Assembly: GCF_038006045.1 (NCBI RefSeq)
Contig: NZ_JBBOUK010000001.1
Coordinates: 1,157,001 to 1,221,000, forward strand
Length of the DNA: 64,000 nucleotides
Direction of reading: 5' to 3'
Source: Exiguobacterium sp. FSL W8-0210
GTDB taxonomy: Bacteria > Bacillota > Bacilli > Exiguobacteriales > Exiguobacteriaceae
In this document: positions 24,532 through 33,521 of the stretch, piece by piece
How positions within the stretch are numbered: position 1 is the stretch's first letter
How the letters are laid out: each line of letters starts with the position of its first letter
Position numbers and translations under genes: made by a program
The notes under the pieces: generated by a model
The model's database searches: none
What the model was told of the DNA's origin: nothing
Seen by the model: the letters and a program-made list of their open reading frames with translations, nothing else

Positions 24532-25770
24532 TTAGCTCGCCAATCGATCCACTTGTTTTACGCGACGTGAGCGAACTTTTTCGATGATCTCAAAACCGAG
24601 CACAAGCATCGTACCGACGAGTAATCCGTTACTGAGGAACGGACGAAGCGTCAAAGGCAGGACTTCCGCGATGACGGTTGATTGTAACAAGATACTGATG
24701 CCGATGACAGCACTGATCGCAAACGCATGGCGGCGACGGCTATTCTCCATGTTACTTTCCGCAGACTGCCAGGCAATCAGGAACATGTGCGGCAATGTCG
24801 CAAGCAACGCGGCACTCGCGACGCTACGCGGTAATGTCGCGATGATCCCGATCAAGCTTGGGAAGAAACCGATCAACGCGATGACGAGCGAGGCAATCAA
24901 GAACGGACGACGTTTCCGGCTTCCTGTTTGCGCGATGAACCCGCTCGTAATGGGTAAAGGCACCGGCACCAGCGTCGAGAAAGTAGCGGCGAGTATATGA
25001 ATGACGCCTTCGATGGATAACCCTTGGTGGAGACGTCCTTGTTTTTGAAGCGTCGCTTCGACGGCGCTTAAAGCAGCAATCAAATTGACGACGAGCAAGA
25101 TCGCGAACGGAATCGCGACAAGAAACGCGCTGCCGTCAAACTGCGGCCATCCGAACGGTAACGCTTGCGGTGGTGCGAACAAACTAGACGACGCAGGAAG
25201 CGACGGACGGCTGACGAGCCAACCAACGATGATTCCGATCATCAAGGCAAACGGACGTAAGCGACTCGGTCCAAACTGGCTGAGTCCGAGTACGAGCAAG
25301 AACGTGATGATTCCGGCGAGACGTGTTGCCTCGACGGCAAGAACGGCACCGAGCATGACGCCTGTTAATTGAATACATAATAAGAGCAAAAACGTTCCGC
25401 TGACGAGCGGTGTGAAGACGGGTAATAAGTATTTCGTCCATCCTGTCAAACCGAGAATGATGAGGACGACGCCGGCAATGACGACGGCTGCCATTGCGAT
25501 CGTAAAGGCCGTTTTTGAATCGACCGGTAGTGCGGCGATGACGACGAAGATGCTGACCCATGATCCGGCAGGTCCCGATACGATCGGAAGCCGGTGGCCG
25601 AAGGCTCCGTGTAGGAAACAGGCAATCCCGCCTACAAAGAACGACCGTTGGACAAGAGCAGCTGTTTCGACTGATGAGAGGTCGAACAGACTGGCGACGA
25701 CGATTGGTAAAGCAATCGTGTTCGCGAGTAAAAAGACGATCCACTGTAAGGTAGAAGTCGTTTGTTTCAT
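24532..25770 (-). CDS. NCS2-family nucleobase permease (YwdJ-like)
   Basis: A 412-residue protein with 12-14 hydrophobic segments in the uracil/xanthine permease (NCS2) pattern. The first part, TIALPIVVASLF ... SFFVGGIACFLHGAFGHRLPIVSGPAGSW, contains the half-helix region. The second, VPVPLPITSGFIAQTGSRKR, aligns with the substrate-binding motif of the family. It should import a purine, pyrimidine or related base using a cation gradient. The substrate cannot be read from sequence. The divergent LysR-type regulator at 25878 and the dyad between the two genes suggest substrate-controlled expression. AAAGGAG precedes the start. Confidence 0.85.
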   Translation of the reverse strand: MKQTTSTLQWIVFLLANTIALPIVVASLFDLSSVETAALVQRSFFVGGIACFLHGAFGHRLPIVSGPAGSWVSIFVVIAALPVDSKTAFTIAMAAVVIAGVVLIILGLTGWTKYLLPVFTPLVSGTFLLLLCIQLTGVMLGAVLAVEATRLAGIITFLLVLGLSQFGPSRLRPFALMIGIIVGWLVSRPSLPASSSLFAPPQALPFGWPQFDGSAFLVAIPFAILLVVNLIAALSAVEATLQKQGRLHQGLSIEGVIHILAATFSTLVPVPLPITSGFIAQTGSRKRRPFLIASLVIALIGFFPSLIGIIATLPRSVASAALLATLPHMFLIAWQSAESNMENSRRRHAFAISAVIGISILLQSTVIAEVLPLTLRPFLSNGLLVGTMLVLGFEIIEKVRSRRVKQVDRLAS

Positions 25771-25806
25771 GAAAAAGCTCCTTTCTTAAACTTCAGATAT
25801 TCCTGC

Positions 25807-25833
25807 ATCATAGCATATGATTGATGTTATGAT
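25807..25833. promoter_or_regulatory. LysR-type operator dyad between permease and regulator
   Basis: ATCATAGCA (25807-25815), nine bases, then TGTTATGAT (25825-25833): an 8-of-9 inverted repeat containing a T-N11-A element. It is centred in the divergent intergenic region. Confidence 0.6.
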
Positions 25834-25877
25834 TCATATATCTTTATACATGAAAACATATGAAAGAGATGATGAAT

Positions 25878-26699
25878 ATGGATTTACGCCAGTATCGCTA
25901 TTTTTGTGCGGTCGTCGAGGAACAATCCGTCACGCGGGCAGCGGAGCGCTTACGGATGGCACAACCTGCCTTGACGCAACAAATCCGACGAATGGAAGAA
26001 GAGTTAAGCGTTCGCCTAATCGAGCGGGCAGGGCGCGGAATCCGGATCACACCAAGCGGCAACCGCTTATATGAACGGGCGGTTTCATTGCTACAGTTTG
26101 AGCAGGAGACACGAATGGAATTAAGCGACATCGAAGCCGGACGAACAGGGATTTTGCGGATTGGTGTCAACACGTTATCAGCCAGTCGGCTTGTTGACTG
26201 GATCGAACAGATGAAACGACGACATCCTGGTATTATCTTACAAGTTCACCAAGGAGAATCGAGTGCGCTCATCGAACGGTTAAAAGAGCGGTCACTTGAT
26301 GCAGCGTTGGTCCGTTTGCCGATTGATGCGCAAGGCGTCTCGATTGAATGGATGGAGGAAGAACCGTTTCATCAAGTCTGGCACCCTGATCATCCGACAG
26401 CGGATCTCATCATTCCAAGTCAGGAAGGGCTTGGTGTCTTTCAGACATTAAGTCAACGGCTCGGTGTCGTATCGCAAGAGACGTGTTCTGACGTCTTGAC
26501 ACTAATCGGACTCGTTCGGAAAGGGAAGGCTGTGACCGTATTGCCGGAGAGTACGTTGCGGGAACTGGACACGGCAGGACTGCATCAGACATACCTGTCA
26601 GGTGCAGCGAGTACGACAGCCTTCGCCTGGTTGACGGAGACGGGACCGACGACACTGACGAAACAATTCATTGAAATCATGCAAGAAACAGTAGAATAA
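25878..26699 (+). CDS. LysR-family transcriptional regulator
   Basis: A 273-residue LysR protein. The winged helix-turn-helix covers residues 1-60 (MDLRQYRYFCAVVEEQSVTRAAERLRMAQPALTQQIRRME). The effector-binding domain starts at about 90 (GILRIGVNTLSASRLVDWIEQM). LysR regulators usually repress themselves and control the divergent gene with a small-molecule co-inducer; here that gene is the NCS2 permease. The start at 25878 fits the family N-terminus; the ribosome site AAAGAG is about ten bases away, and upstream ATGs at 25869 and 25872 are possible. rtcB follows after 27 bases on the same strand. Confidence 0.9.
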   Translation: MDLRQYRYFCAVVEEQSVTRAAERLRMAQPALTQQIRRMEEELSVRLIERAGRGIRITPSGNRLYERAVSLLQFEQETRMELSDIEAGRTGILRIGVNTLSASRLVDWIEQMKRRHPGIILQVHQGESSALIERLKERSLDAALVRLPIDAQGVSIEWMEEEPFHQVWHPDHPTADLIIPSQEGLGVFQTLSQRLGVVSQETCSDVLTLIGLVRKGKAVTVLPESTLRELDTAGLHQTYLSGAASTTAFAWLTETGPTTLTKQFIEIMQETVE

Positions 26700-26726
26700 T
26701 TAAATGGATAAGAAAGGAACAATCGA

Positions 26727-27911
26727 ATGAAAACGATTCAAGGCACATATGGGGAAGCAAAGATTTTCACGGACAACGTCGACGAACTGACGATTAAGCA
26801 AGTAACAGCCATGTTGGAGGAACAATTTGCGACAGATAGTCGCGTTCGGATCATGCCGGATTGTCACGCTGGAAAAGGGTCCGTCATCGGAACGACGATG
26901 CATGTGACGGACGAGGTCGTACCGAATCTCGTTGGTGTCGATATCGGTTGCGGGATGTTATGTACACGACTTGCTGAACAAGAACCAATCGATTATGCGA
27001 AACTTGACGCGACGATTCAGCGTCTCGTTCCAAGTGGCATGTCGGTACGCCAGCAAGCCCATCCATTGTCAGAACAGGTACCGTTTGATCAAGTACTTGC
27101 ACCGTTCAACGAGACACGGGCACGGTTGTCGATCGGGACGCTCGGTGGAGGGAATCATTTCATCGAACTGAACCAGGATGCAGCAGGACAGCGCTATCTC
27201 GTCATTCATTCTGGTAGTCGCAATCTTGGGAAGACGATTGCCGAACATTATCAAGCAGAAGCGGAAACGGCACGCTTCCAATTTGACGCGGACCGAGTCA
27301 TCGCCGAATTGAAGCAACAAGGGCGCGAGTCGGAGATTCAAGCCACCTTACAGCAATTGAAGGAAAAACGGTCTACGTTTAACAAAGATTTAGCATCTGT
27401 TTCTGGCGAAGCGATGGAGCGTTACCTCCATGATCTTAAGATTGCCCAACGATACGCAGCATTGAACCGTCAAGCGATGACTGAAGTTATTTTTGAAGCG
27501 ATGGGATGGACGGTAGCGGATCAGTTCGATACGATCCACAACTATATCGATCTTGACGCGATGATTCTACGAAAAGGTGCCATCTCTGCAAAAGCCGGCG
27601 AGCGGGCAATCATTCCGATGAACATGCGTGACGGCTCCTTGATCGTCGTTGGAAAAGGAAATCCTGATTGGAACTATTCCGCACCACACGGGGCAGGTCG
27701 TATCATGTCACGATCAAAAGCATTCAAAACTGTTGAACTGGATGCGTTCGAAAAGACGATGACTGATGTCTGGTCAAGTTCAGTCGTCGCATCGACGCGT
27801 GACGAGTCGCCGTTCGTCTACAAACCGATGGATGAAATCATCCGTAACACGAAAGAAACGGTCGATGTCGTCGAGGTCATTAAACCGCTGTATAACTTTA
27901 AGGCGAAGTGA
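26727..27911 (+). CDS. rtcB: RtcB-family RNA ligase
   Basis: A 394-residue RtcB. The metal ligands lie in IMPDCHAGKGS (about 42-52, Asp and Cys), in IGTLGGGNHFIEL (His) and in IHSGSRNLG (His). The guanylylation His is in SAPHGAGRIMSR near residue 335, and VGVDIGCGM is the other family signature. RtcB joins 2',3'-cyclic phosphate or 3'-phosphate RNA ends to 5'-OH ends with GTP and Mn2+. Bacterial copies are linked to RNA repair or to ribotoxin damage. No archease or rtcA gene adjoins, and it appears to be read together with the LysR gene. The ribosome site is AAAGGAAC. Confidence 0.95.
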   Translation: MKTIQGTYGEAKIFTDNVDELTIKQVTAMLEEQFATDSRVRIMPDCHAGKGSVIGTTMHVTDEVVPNLVGVDIGCGMLCTRLAEQEPIDYAKLDATIQRLVPSGMSVRQQAHPLSEQVPFDQVLAPFNETRARLSIGTLGGGNHFIELNQDAAGQRYLVIHSGSRNLGKTIAEHYQAEAETARFQFDADRVIAELKQQGRESEIQATLQQLKEKRSTFNKDLASVSGEAMERYLHDLKIAQRYAALNRQAMTEVIFEAMGWTVADQFDTIHNYIDLDAMILRKGAISAKAGERAIIPMNMRDGSLIVVGKGNPDWNYSAPHGAGRIMSRSKAFKTVELDAFEKTMTDVWSSSVVASTRDESPFVYKPMDEIIRNTKETVDVVEVIKPLYNFKAK

Positions 27912-27944
27912 TAGAAGGATATCAACAATGGGGGAGGATGTTCT

Positions 27945-28514
27945 ATGAATTATAAGGGGACTATGTTGATTCTGTTTTCAAGTGTGTTTTTAATCGCTGG
28001 ATGCAAGGATGAGGCGGTCGCGACGGAACAGAAAAAAGTAGAAGTCAAAACTACTACGCATACGAATCAAACGAAACACCCCATCTTAAATCCAGTTCAG
28101 TATGAAAAGCTGTTCAAGCATATGAATGAACACTTGAAGATGAATCAGTTTCAGTTGAAGGGAAGTACGATCGGTGCAGACTTCACGGCTGTCGACCAAT
28201 CCTTGAGTTTTGGGAAAAGACGATGGTTAACGGTTGACGGAACGATTGACACGCCATCGACCCAGGAGACACTTTATTTTGAAAACGAAAAACAAGATAC
28301 GCGGTTAGCGATTCATTTTGCGTATACGGATCGATACATAGGCAATGATTTGGTTCAGTATCAATCAAACGGTGATTACGGCGAGCTCCTCATCATCAGC
28401 TACAAAAATATCCTCATAACCGTGCAACACAATTCTATACAGAAAGTCGATCCTGACACGACACAGGAAACAGCAAAACAGGTAATCCAGGAATTAAAAA
28501 ACGTTCCCGTTTAA
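27945..28514 (+). CDS. Hypothetical lipoprotein, 189 residues
   Basis: A lipoprotein signal peptide ends in the lipobox FLIAGC with Cys20 as the lipidated residue. The mature part begins with a charged spacer (EQKKVEVKTTTHTNQTKH) and then an alpha/beta domain with several aromatic strands (RRWLTVDGTIDT, GELLIISYKNILITV). The family was not recognised. GGGGGAGG upstream fixes the start. It follows rtcB by 33 bases, so co-transcription is possible. The minus-strand terminator of the next gene overlaps its stop codon. Confidence 0.75.
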   Translation: MNYKGTMLILFSSVFLIAGCKDEAVATEQKKVEVKTTTHTNQTKHPILNPVQYEKLFKHMNEHLKMNQFQLKGSTIGADFTAVDQSLSFGKRRWLTVDGTIDTPSTQETLYFENEKQDTRLAIHFAYTDRYIGNDLVQYQSNGDYGELLIISYKNILITVQHNSIQKVDPDTTQETAKQVIQELKNVPV

Positions 28515-28525
28515 AACGAGAACGT
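28495..28525 (-). terminator. Terminator of the DUF1269 gene
   Basis: On the minus strand ACGTTCTCGTTT pairs with AAACGGGAACGT, followed by TTTTTT. It overlaps the end of the lipoprotein gene at 28514. Confidence 0.75.
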
Positions 28526-28547
28526 AAAGAAGACAACTTTGATTTGA

Positions 28548-29042
28548 TTAGACCGTACCATCCGGTAATGTCTCACCTGTCCGGCGAATCGTCGCGCCAA
28601 GTTCAGCGGCGATCGCATTGACGGCTTCTGAATCTTCGTTGACTTCACTGATCAAGATGACACCGTAATGGTCGGGATCAATCTGATTCAGCGTCCGGTT
28701 GAATAAATCAAACGATTCCCGTTCATTCTTTTCATCCCGGTTCGCACCGATCAAATAACCAGCAACGGAACCGACGAGCATACCGAACGGACCTCCGACG
28801 ACACCGATCGCCATGCCGATCAATGAGCCTTTAAAGGATTGGTCCTGTTGCGTGAAGTCGATGGCATCGATAAAAGAGAAGCCCTCTGCTTCGTCACGTT
28901 TTGCGAGAACCATCTGATCCATCTCGATTTCCTTAATTGCCTCAAGATCCTTAATCATCGCAAAGCCTGTTTTTGCTTTTTCTAAATCACTGAAAATGAT
29001 TGTCGTAATAACGTGCGTTGCATCGCTTTTATATTTCGCCAT
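28548..29042 (-). CDS. DUF1269 family membrane-associated protein
   Basis: A 164-residue protein of the DUF1269 type. An N-terminal alpha/beta domain (TIIFSDLEKAKTGFAMIKDLEAIKEIEM) is followed by a Gly-rich hydrophobic stretch (about 78-100, GSLIGMAIGVVGGPFGMLVGSVAGYLIGA) and a C-terminal alpha/beta half (HYGVILISEVNEDSEAVNAIAAELGA). The Gly-rich hairpin resembles those of stress proteins that insert into membranes. The function is unknown. A SigB-type promoter is visible 46 bases upstream. The start at 29042 is supported by GGAGG; the frame is open five codons further but would overlap that site. Confidence 0.82.
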   Translation of the reverse strand: MAKYKSDATHVITTIIFSDLEKAKTGFAMIKDLEAIKEIEMDQMVLAKRDEAEGFSFIDAIDFTQQDQSFKGSLIGMAIGVVGGPFGMLVGSVAGYLIGANRDEKNERESFDLFNRTLNQIDPDHYGVILISEVNEDSEAVNAIAAELGATIRRTGETLPDGTV

Positions 29043-29087
29043 AATAAACGCCTCCACAAGAATCGGATATCGTACTACACTTTTTAA

Positions 29088-29113
29088 GTACCCTGAACAT
29101 TCTAAATGGAAAC
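29088..29113 (-). promoter_or_regulatory. SigB-type promoter of the DUF1269 gene
   Basis: On the minus strand GTTTCC (29113-29108), 14 bases, then GGGTAC (29093-29088). Confidence 0.6.
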
Positions 29114-29169
29114 GCCTGACTGGAAATATGAGAAAAACAGGACAACAGAATAATTTTCTAATATTGGCA

Positions 29170-29184
29170 ATAAGTAAAACTTAT
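29170..29184 (+). promoter_or_regulatory. CcpC-type operator upstream of aconitase
   Basis: ATAA-N7-TTAT, the dyad recognised by CcpC in front of B. subtilis citB. Its centre lies about 66 bases before the predicted start point, as in B. subtilis. Confidence 0.65.
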
Positions 29185-29207
29185 CGAAAGTCTTTTGTTC
29201 TTTCAAA

Positions 29208-29236
29208 TTGTAACGGAATCCATATTATACTATGAT
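29208..29236 (+). promoter_or_regulatory. Predicted acnA promoter
   Basis: TTGTAA (29208-29213) and TATGAT (29231-29236) with a 17-base spacer. A leader of about 60 bases follows before the ATG. Confidence 0.6.
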
Positions 29237-29299
29237 AGAACTGTACAAGTAAGCGGTATCAGGGGCTTGATGTCGTGAACACTTAAAGGGGGAATCACC

Positions 29300-32026
29300 A
29301 TGAAGCAAACAGATGTGTCGCAAGATGTCTTTGGCGCACGCCGTTCGTTTGAAGCAAACGGTAAGAATTATCAGTACTATAGTCTTGAAAAATTGGAAGA
29401 ACTCGGATTGACGGAAGTCAAACGTCTTCCATACTCGATTCGTGTCCTACTCGAGTCAGTACTTCGTCAACAAGATGGTCGTTCGATCACACGTGAACAC
29501 GTCGAGAACTTGGCGAAATGGGGAACAGCTCAAGTTTCGAACGATGTCGATGTTCCGTTCAAACCGTCACGCGTCATCCTTCAGGATTTCACAGGTGTTC
29601 CAACGGTCGTTGACCTCGCGTCACTTCGTAAAGCCATGCAAGATCTCGGTGGAGACCCATCGGTCATCAACCCAGAAGTACCAGTCGACCTCGTCGTTGA
29701 CCACTCGGTTCAAGTCGATGCTTACGGTTTTGCTGGAGCACTTGCAGAAAACATGGATCTCGAATTCGAACGTAACGAAGAGCGTTACAAATTACTTCGC
29801 TGGGCGACATCGGCATTCGATAACTACCGTGCCGTACCACCCGCAACAGGGATCGTCCACCAAGTTAACCTTGAGTACTTGGCATCTGTCGTCCTCGAAA
29901 AGGAAACAGCAGACGGTACAGTTGATGTGTACCCGGATACACTCGTCGGAACGGACTCACATACGACGATGATCAACGGTCTTGGCGTCCTCGGTTGGGG
30001 AGTCGGTGGGATCGAAGCGGAAGCGGGCATGCTCGGACAGCCGTCATTCTTCCCAGTACCTGAAGTCATCGGTGTACGCATCACAGGTGAGATGCACCCA
30101 GGAACGACAGCAACAGACGTTGCCCTTCGTGTAACGGAAATGCTCCGTCAAGAGAACGTCGTCGGTAAATTCGTCGAGTTCTTCGGTCCATCACTCCACT
30201 TGATGTCATTATCTGACCGGGCAACAATCGCGAACATGGCGCCAGAATATGGTGCGACATGTGGATTCTTCCCAGTTGACACAGAAACATTGACGTACCT
30301 TCGTCTGACAGGTCGAGATGAAGAATTGATCGAAAAAGTCGAGAACTACTCGAAAGCAAACGGTTTGTTCTACACGCCACAAAACGAAGATCCAACATTC
30401 ACGAAAACAGTCGAACTTGATCTTTCGACAATCGTTCCTGCCCTTGCTGGACCAAAACGTCCACAAGACCGGATCGATTTGACGGATGTTCATACATCAT
30501 TCAAAAAAGCGTTGACGGCTCCACAAGGAAACGCTGGATTCGGCTTAGCGGAAGAAGAAGCGAACAAAGTCGCTGTCGTTCAGTTCGAAGACGAAGCAGT
30601 TGAAATGCGTACGGGTGACGTTGCGATCGCTGCGATCACGAGCTGTACGAACACATCAAATCCATATGTCATGATCGGTGCGGGACTCGTCGCGAAAAAA
30701 GCGATCGAACTCGGTCTTTCGGTTCCAAAATACGTCAAGACATCACTTGCGCCAGGATCGAAGGTCGTTACGGATTACCTCGAGAAATCAGGACTCCAAA
30801 CGTACCTTGACGAACTCGGATTCAACACGGTCGGTTACGGCTGTACGACATGTATCGGTAACTCTGGTCCACTCGACCGCGCTGTCGAAGACGCGATCCT
30901 CGGTTCAGACTTACTCGTTTCGTCTGTCCTCTCAGGTAACCGTAACTTCGAAGGTCGTGTCCACCCGCTCGTTAAAGCGAACTATTTGGCTTCACCACCA
31001 CTCGTCGTCGCGTATGCACTTGCAGGAACAGTCGACGTCGATATCATGAACGCGTCACTCGGAACAGGCAAAGACGGACAAGAAGTCTTCTTCGCTGACA
31101 TCTGGCCGTCACGTGATGAGATCCAAACGATCATCAACACGGTCGTCACACCAGAAAGCTTCCGTGCAGAATACGATTCAGTCTTCACAGGAAACGAACG
31201 TTGGAACAACCTTGACGTGCCAACAGGGGATCAGTACGACTTCGACGGTGAGTCGACGTACATCCAAAACCCACCGTTCTTCGAGAACTTGGCGAAGGAA
31301 GCTGGTCAAGTCGAAGCACTCAACGGACTCCGTGTCTTCGGTAAGTTCGCTGATTCGGTCACGACGGACCACATCTCACCAGCGGGTTCATTCTCGAAAA
31401 CGACACCAGCCGGTCAATACCTCGTCAATAAAGGGGTTGCACCAAAAGACTTCAACTCATACGGTTCACGTCGTGGTAACCACGAAATCATGATGCGCGG
31501 AACGTTCGCGAACATCCGCATCCGTAACCAAGTCGCACCAGGTACAGAAGGTGGCTTCACGACGTACTGGCCAACAGGCGAAACGATGGCGATGTACGAT
31601 GCTGCAATGAAGTACAAAGAAGATGGCACAGGTCTCGTCATCCTCGCTGGTAAAGATTACGGTATGGGTTCTTCACGTGACTGGGCAGCAAAAGGAACGA
31701 ACTTGCTCGGCGTCAAAGCCGTCATCGCGGAGAGCTTCGAGCGGATTCACCGTTCAAACCTCGTCATGATGGGTGTTCTTCCACTGCAATACGTGGCAGG
31801 TACGACAGCTGAAACACTTGGTTTAACAGGTGAAGAAGCAATCAGCATCGCAATCGATGAGTCTGTTCGTCCACGTGACATCGTTAAAGTCACAGCAACA
31901 GCGGCAGACGGAAAAGTCACTGAATTCGAAGCGATCGCTCGTTTCGACTCAGAAGTCGACATCGATTACTATCGTCACGGCGGGATCCTTCCAATGGTCC
32001 TTCGTGAGCGTCTCCAACAATCATAA
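29300..32026 (+). CDS. acnA: Aconitate hydratase
   Basis: A 908-residue aconitase of the AcnA/IRP type (B. subtilis CitB). Key segments are [32 protein letters not shown], the cluster ligands in SCTNTSNP and [12 protein letters not shown], and the swivel-domain motifs [22 protein letters not shown] and [16 protein letters not shown]. The enzyme converts citrate to isocitrate in the citric acid cycle. When its 4Fe-4S cluster is lost, this type can bind RNA. The start is fixed by AAGGGGG. A CcpC-type operator and a SigA promoter lie upstream, and a strong terminator follows. Confidence 0.98.
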   Translation: MKQTDVSQDVFGARRSFEANGKNYQYYSLEKLEELGLTEVKRLPYSIRVLLESVLRQQDGRSITREHVENLAKWGTAQVSNDVDVPFKPSRVILQDFTGVPTVVDLASLRKAMQDLGGDPSVINPEVPVDLVVDHSVQVDAYGFAGALAENMDLEFERNEERYKLLRWATSAFDNYRAVPPATGIVHQVNLEYLASVVLEKETADGTVDVYPDTLVGTDSHTTMINGLGVLGWGVGGIEAEAGMLGQPSFFPVPEVIGVRITGEMHPGTTATDVALRVTEMLRQENVVGKFVEFFGPSLHLMSLSDRATIANMAPEYGATCGFFPVDTETLTYLRLTGRDEELIEKVENYSKANGLFYTPQNEDPTFTKTVELDLSTIVPALAGPKRPQDRIDLTDVHTSFKKALTAPQGNAGFGLAEEEANKVAVVQFEDEAVEMRTGDVAIAAITSCTNTSNPYVMIGAGLVAKKAIELGLSVPKYVKTSLAPGSKVVTDYLEKSGLQTYLDELGFNTVGYGCTTCIGNSGPLDRAVEDAILGSDLLVSSVLSGNRNFEGRVHPLVKANYLASPPLVVAYALAGTVDVDIMNASLGTGKDGQEVFFADIWPSRDEIQTIINTVVTPESFRAEYDSVFTGNERWNNLDVPTGDQYDFDGESTYIQNPPFFENLAKEAGQVEALNGLRVFGKFADSVTTDHISPAGSFSKTTPAGQYLVNKGVAPKDFNSYGSRRGNHEIMMRGTFANIRIRNQVAPGTEGGFTTYWPTGETMAMYDAAMKYKEDGTGLVILAGKDYGMGSSRDWAAKGTNLLGVKAVIAESFERIHRSNLVMMGVLPLQYVAGTTAETLGLTGEEAISIAIDESVRPRDIVKVTATAADGKVTEFEAIARFDSEVDIDYYRHGGILPMVLRERLQQS

Positions 32027-32036
32027 GTTGTCTAAT

Positions 32037-32066
32037 CAAAGGTGGGGGAAACCCCACCTTTTTTTG
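32037..32066 (+). terminator. Intrinsic terminator of acnA
   Basis: AAAGGTGGGG and CCCCACCTTT pair around GAAA, followed by a run of T residues. Confidence 0.9.
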
Positions 32067-32083
32067 ACGAGAGGAGGAAAAAG

Positions 32084-32548
32084 GTGAACCGATTCAAGAA
32101 GTGGTTTCAACCGAAGGAAGACCAGCCGTTGCCGATGCGTGACGTGACGCTTGATGAAGTCAAACAAGCGACGCATGCCTTTGAATCCGAACTACCGAAA
32201 GGGACGAATCGGACAGTGCTTCTAGATAATGAGCAACGCATCGACTTAAAGCAGCTGGAGCCGTATTTGAAAGCACGTTCGACACAAGTGTTTTACATGT
32301 CGCGTGAGACATTCACCATCATGGAGGCAAAAGACCGGGAACTCGTCTATGAGATGGATCATGTCCAGGTTGCCGTCGATCGCTATTTTGACCGGGTGAA
32401 GAAACTCCCGTTGAAACCATATAGCAAAACGTTTCAAGTCGACTGTGCGATGTTGTTTCAAGATGGCTATTTGCGTGAAATGCCGCATCATAGCTATTAC
32501 TTGGTCGATGAGTCGATGATCGTCTCGCTGACGCCGAAGGAAGCATAA
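32084..32548 (+). CDS. Hypothetical protein, DUF3939-like
   Basis: A 154-residue soluble protein starting at GTG with GAGAGGAGG about seven bases upstream. Segments DVTLDEVKQATHAFESELPKG, LKQLEPYLKARSTQVFYMSRETFTIME and MDHVQVAVDRYFDR recall the DUF3939 family of Bacillales as remembered, but this could not be confirmed. The basic N-terminus (NRFKKWFQPK) may contact the membrane or nucleic acid. An ATG at 32042 in the same frame lies inside the acnA terminator and was not chosen. The gene stands between two terminators and needs its own promoter, none of which is clear. Confidence 0.65.
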   Translation: MNRFKKWFQPKEDQPLPMRDVTLDEVKQATHAFESELPKGTNRTVLLDNEQRIDLKQLEPYLKARSTQVFYMSRETFTIMEAKDRELVYEMDHVQVAVDRYFDRVKKLPLKPYSKTFQVDCAMLFQDGYLREMPHHSYYLVDESMIVSLTPKEA

Positions 32549-32558
32549 ACGTAATCAA

Positions 32559-32592
32559 GGGTGGACCGAATTCATTCGGTTCGCCTTTTTTG
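32559..32592 (+). terminator. Intrinsic terminator
   Basis: GGTGGACCGAA pairs with TTCGGTTCGCC (two G-U or mismatched pairs), followed by TTTTTT. Confidence 0.75.
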
Positions 32593-32668
32593 TCGTCCTG
32601 ACCGTTTTCTGATTTGTTCAAAAGTCTGACGAATTTAGTCAGAAATCGTGAAATCTCGGACAAACCCT

Positions 32669-32697
32669 TTGTATTCTCCTTATAAAACCGATACGAT
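32669..32697 (+). promoter_or_regulatory. Predicted promoter of the 32738 gene
   Basis: TTGTAT (32669-32674) and TACGAT (32692-32697) with a 17-base spacer. Confidence 0.5.
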
Positions 32698-32737
32698 GAT
32701 AAGGAATAGAGACTTGAGCTAGGAAGGTGTACATGGC

Positions 32738-33445
32738 ATGACGAAACGAACGAGCACGTGGATTGCAGTAGCAATCGTGGCAATGGCGATCCTCCTTGCC
32801 TACAATTTTTATCTCTTGAACAAGACGCAGACCGCAAGCGATGAAAAAGCCGCGACGGTCAAACCGTTTTATACGATGACACGCATCCATTATGTTGAGA
32901 AGAAGCTCGCGACGAAAAAAGATGAACTTGAATCACGCACGTATGAAGTCGTCTTTAATGACAAAGGTCATTTCCGGACAGAAGTCGTAGACGGTCCGTC
33001 AAAAGGATCGCTTGCAATCTGGAACGGGACGATGTTCCGTGAGTATGATGCGACAGGGAAGTTAGTCAATGAGACGAAAGCTGGCAAAAGTGTCAGTGCG
33101 CCGCGCCCATTCCTCTCACGTGGCTTCAACGAACAGATCCTCGCCTTCATCAACAAAGGTGACTTTGGACAAGTCGAGGGAGAAGCGGACATCGCCGGAA
33201 TGGCAGCGGACGTGTATGTGAAAAAAGAACCGTCCAGCACGGTACCAGAAGAATGGATCAAACAATATCCATCGATCTTCGATAAAGAAAACAACCAAGA
33301 ACAAGCAACGTATTATGTCGCTTCCGACCGTTCGAAAGTACTCGGTGCGGAGTCACGCAATAACGGTAAATTGTTCTACTCTGTCAAGATGAAGAGTTTT
33401 GAAACGATCGATACGTTCGATCCGGATTGGTTAAAAGCAAAATAA
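32738..33445 (+). CDS. Membrane-anchored extracytoplasmic protein, possibly LolA/MucB-like
   Basis: A 235-residue protein with an N-terminal membrane anchor (about 8-27, WIAVAIVAMAILLAYNFYLL) and an outside domain. The domain is rich in beta strands (ESRTYEVVFNDKGHFRTEVVDG, GSLAIWNGTMFREYD) and ends with KLFYSVKMKSFETIDTFDPDW. The pattern recalls the half-barrel of outer-membrane-lipoprotein-carrier-like or anti-sigma sensor proteins (LolA/MucB), which in Firmicutes often have unknown roles. That likeness is only structural impression. GGAAGGTG upstream supports the start. Confidence 0.7.
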   Translation: MTKRTSTWIAVAIVAMAILLAYNFYLLNKTQTASDEKAATVKPFYTMTRIHYVEKKLATKKDELESRTYEVVFNDKGHFRTEVVDGPSKGSLAIWNGTMFREYDATGKLVNETKAGKSVSAPRPFLSRGFNEQILAFINKGDFGQVEGEADIAGMAADVYVKKEPSSTVPEEWIKQYPSIFDKENNQEQATYYVASDRSKVLGAESRNNGKLFYSVKMKSFETIDTFDPDWLKAK

Positions 33446-33462
33446 ACAAGAAACGACCGGCG

Positions 33463-33511
33463 ATGACGCTACGAAACGGTAGCGGGCAAAGTCGGTTTTT
33501 TCGAGACGCAG
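33463..33511 (+). terminator. Probable terminator after the 32738 gene
   Basis: CGCTAC and GTAGCG (33477-33494) form an inner stem, CGAC and GTCG an outer one, followed by TTTTTT. The U-run ends just before the ribosome site of the AAA+ gene. Confidence 0.5.
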
Positions 33512-33521
33512 GAGGTTCAAC

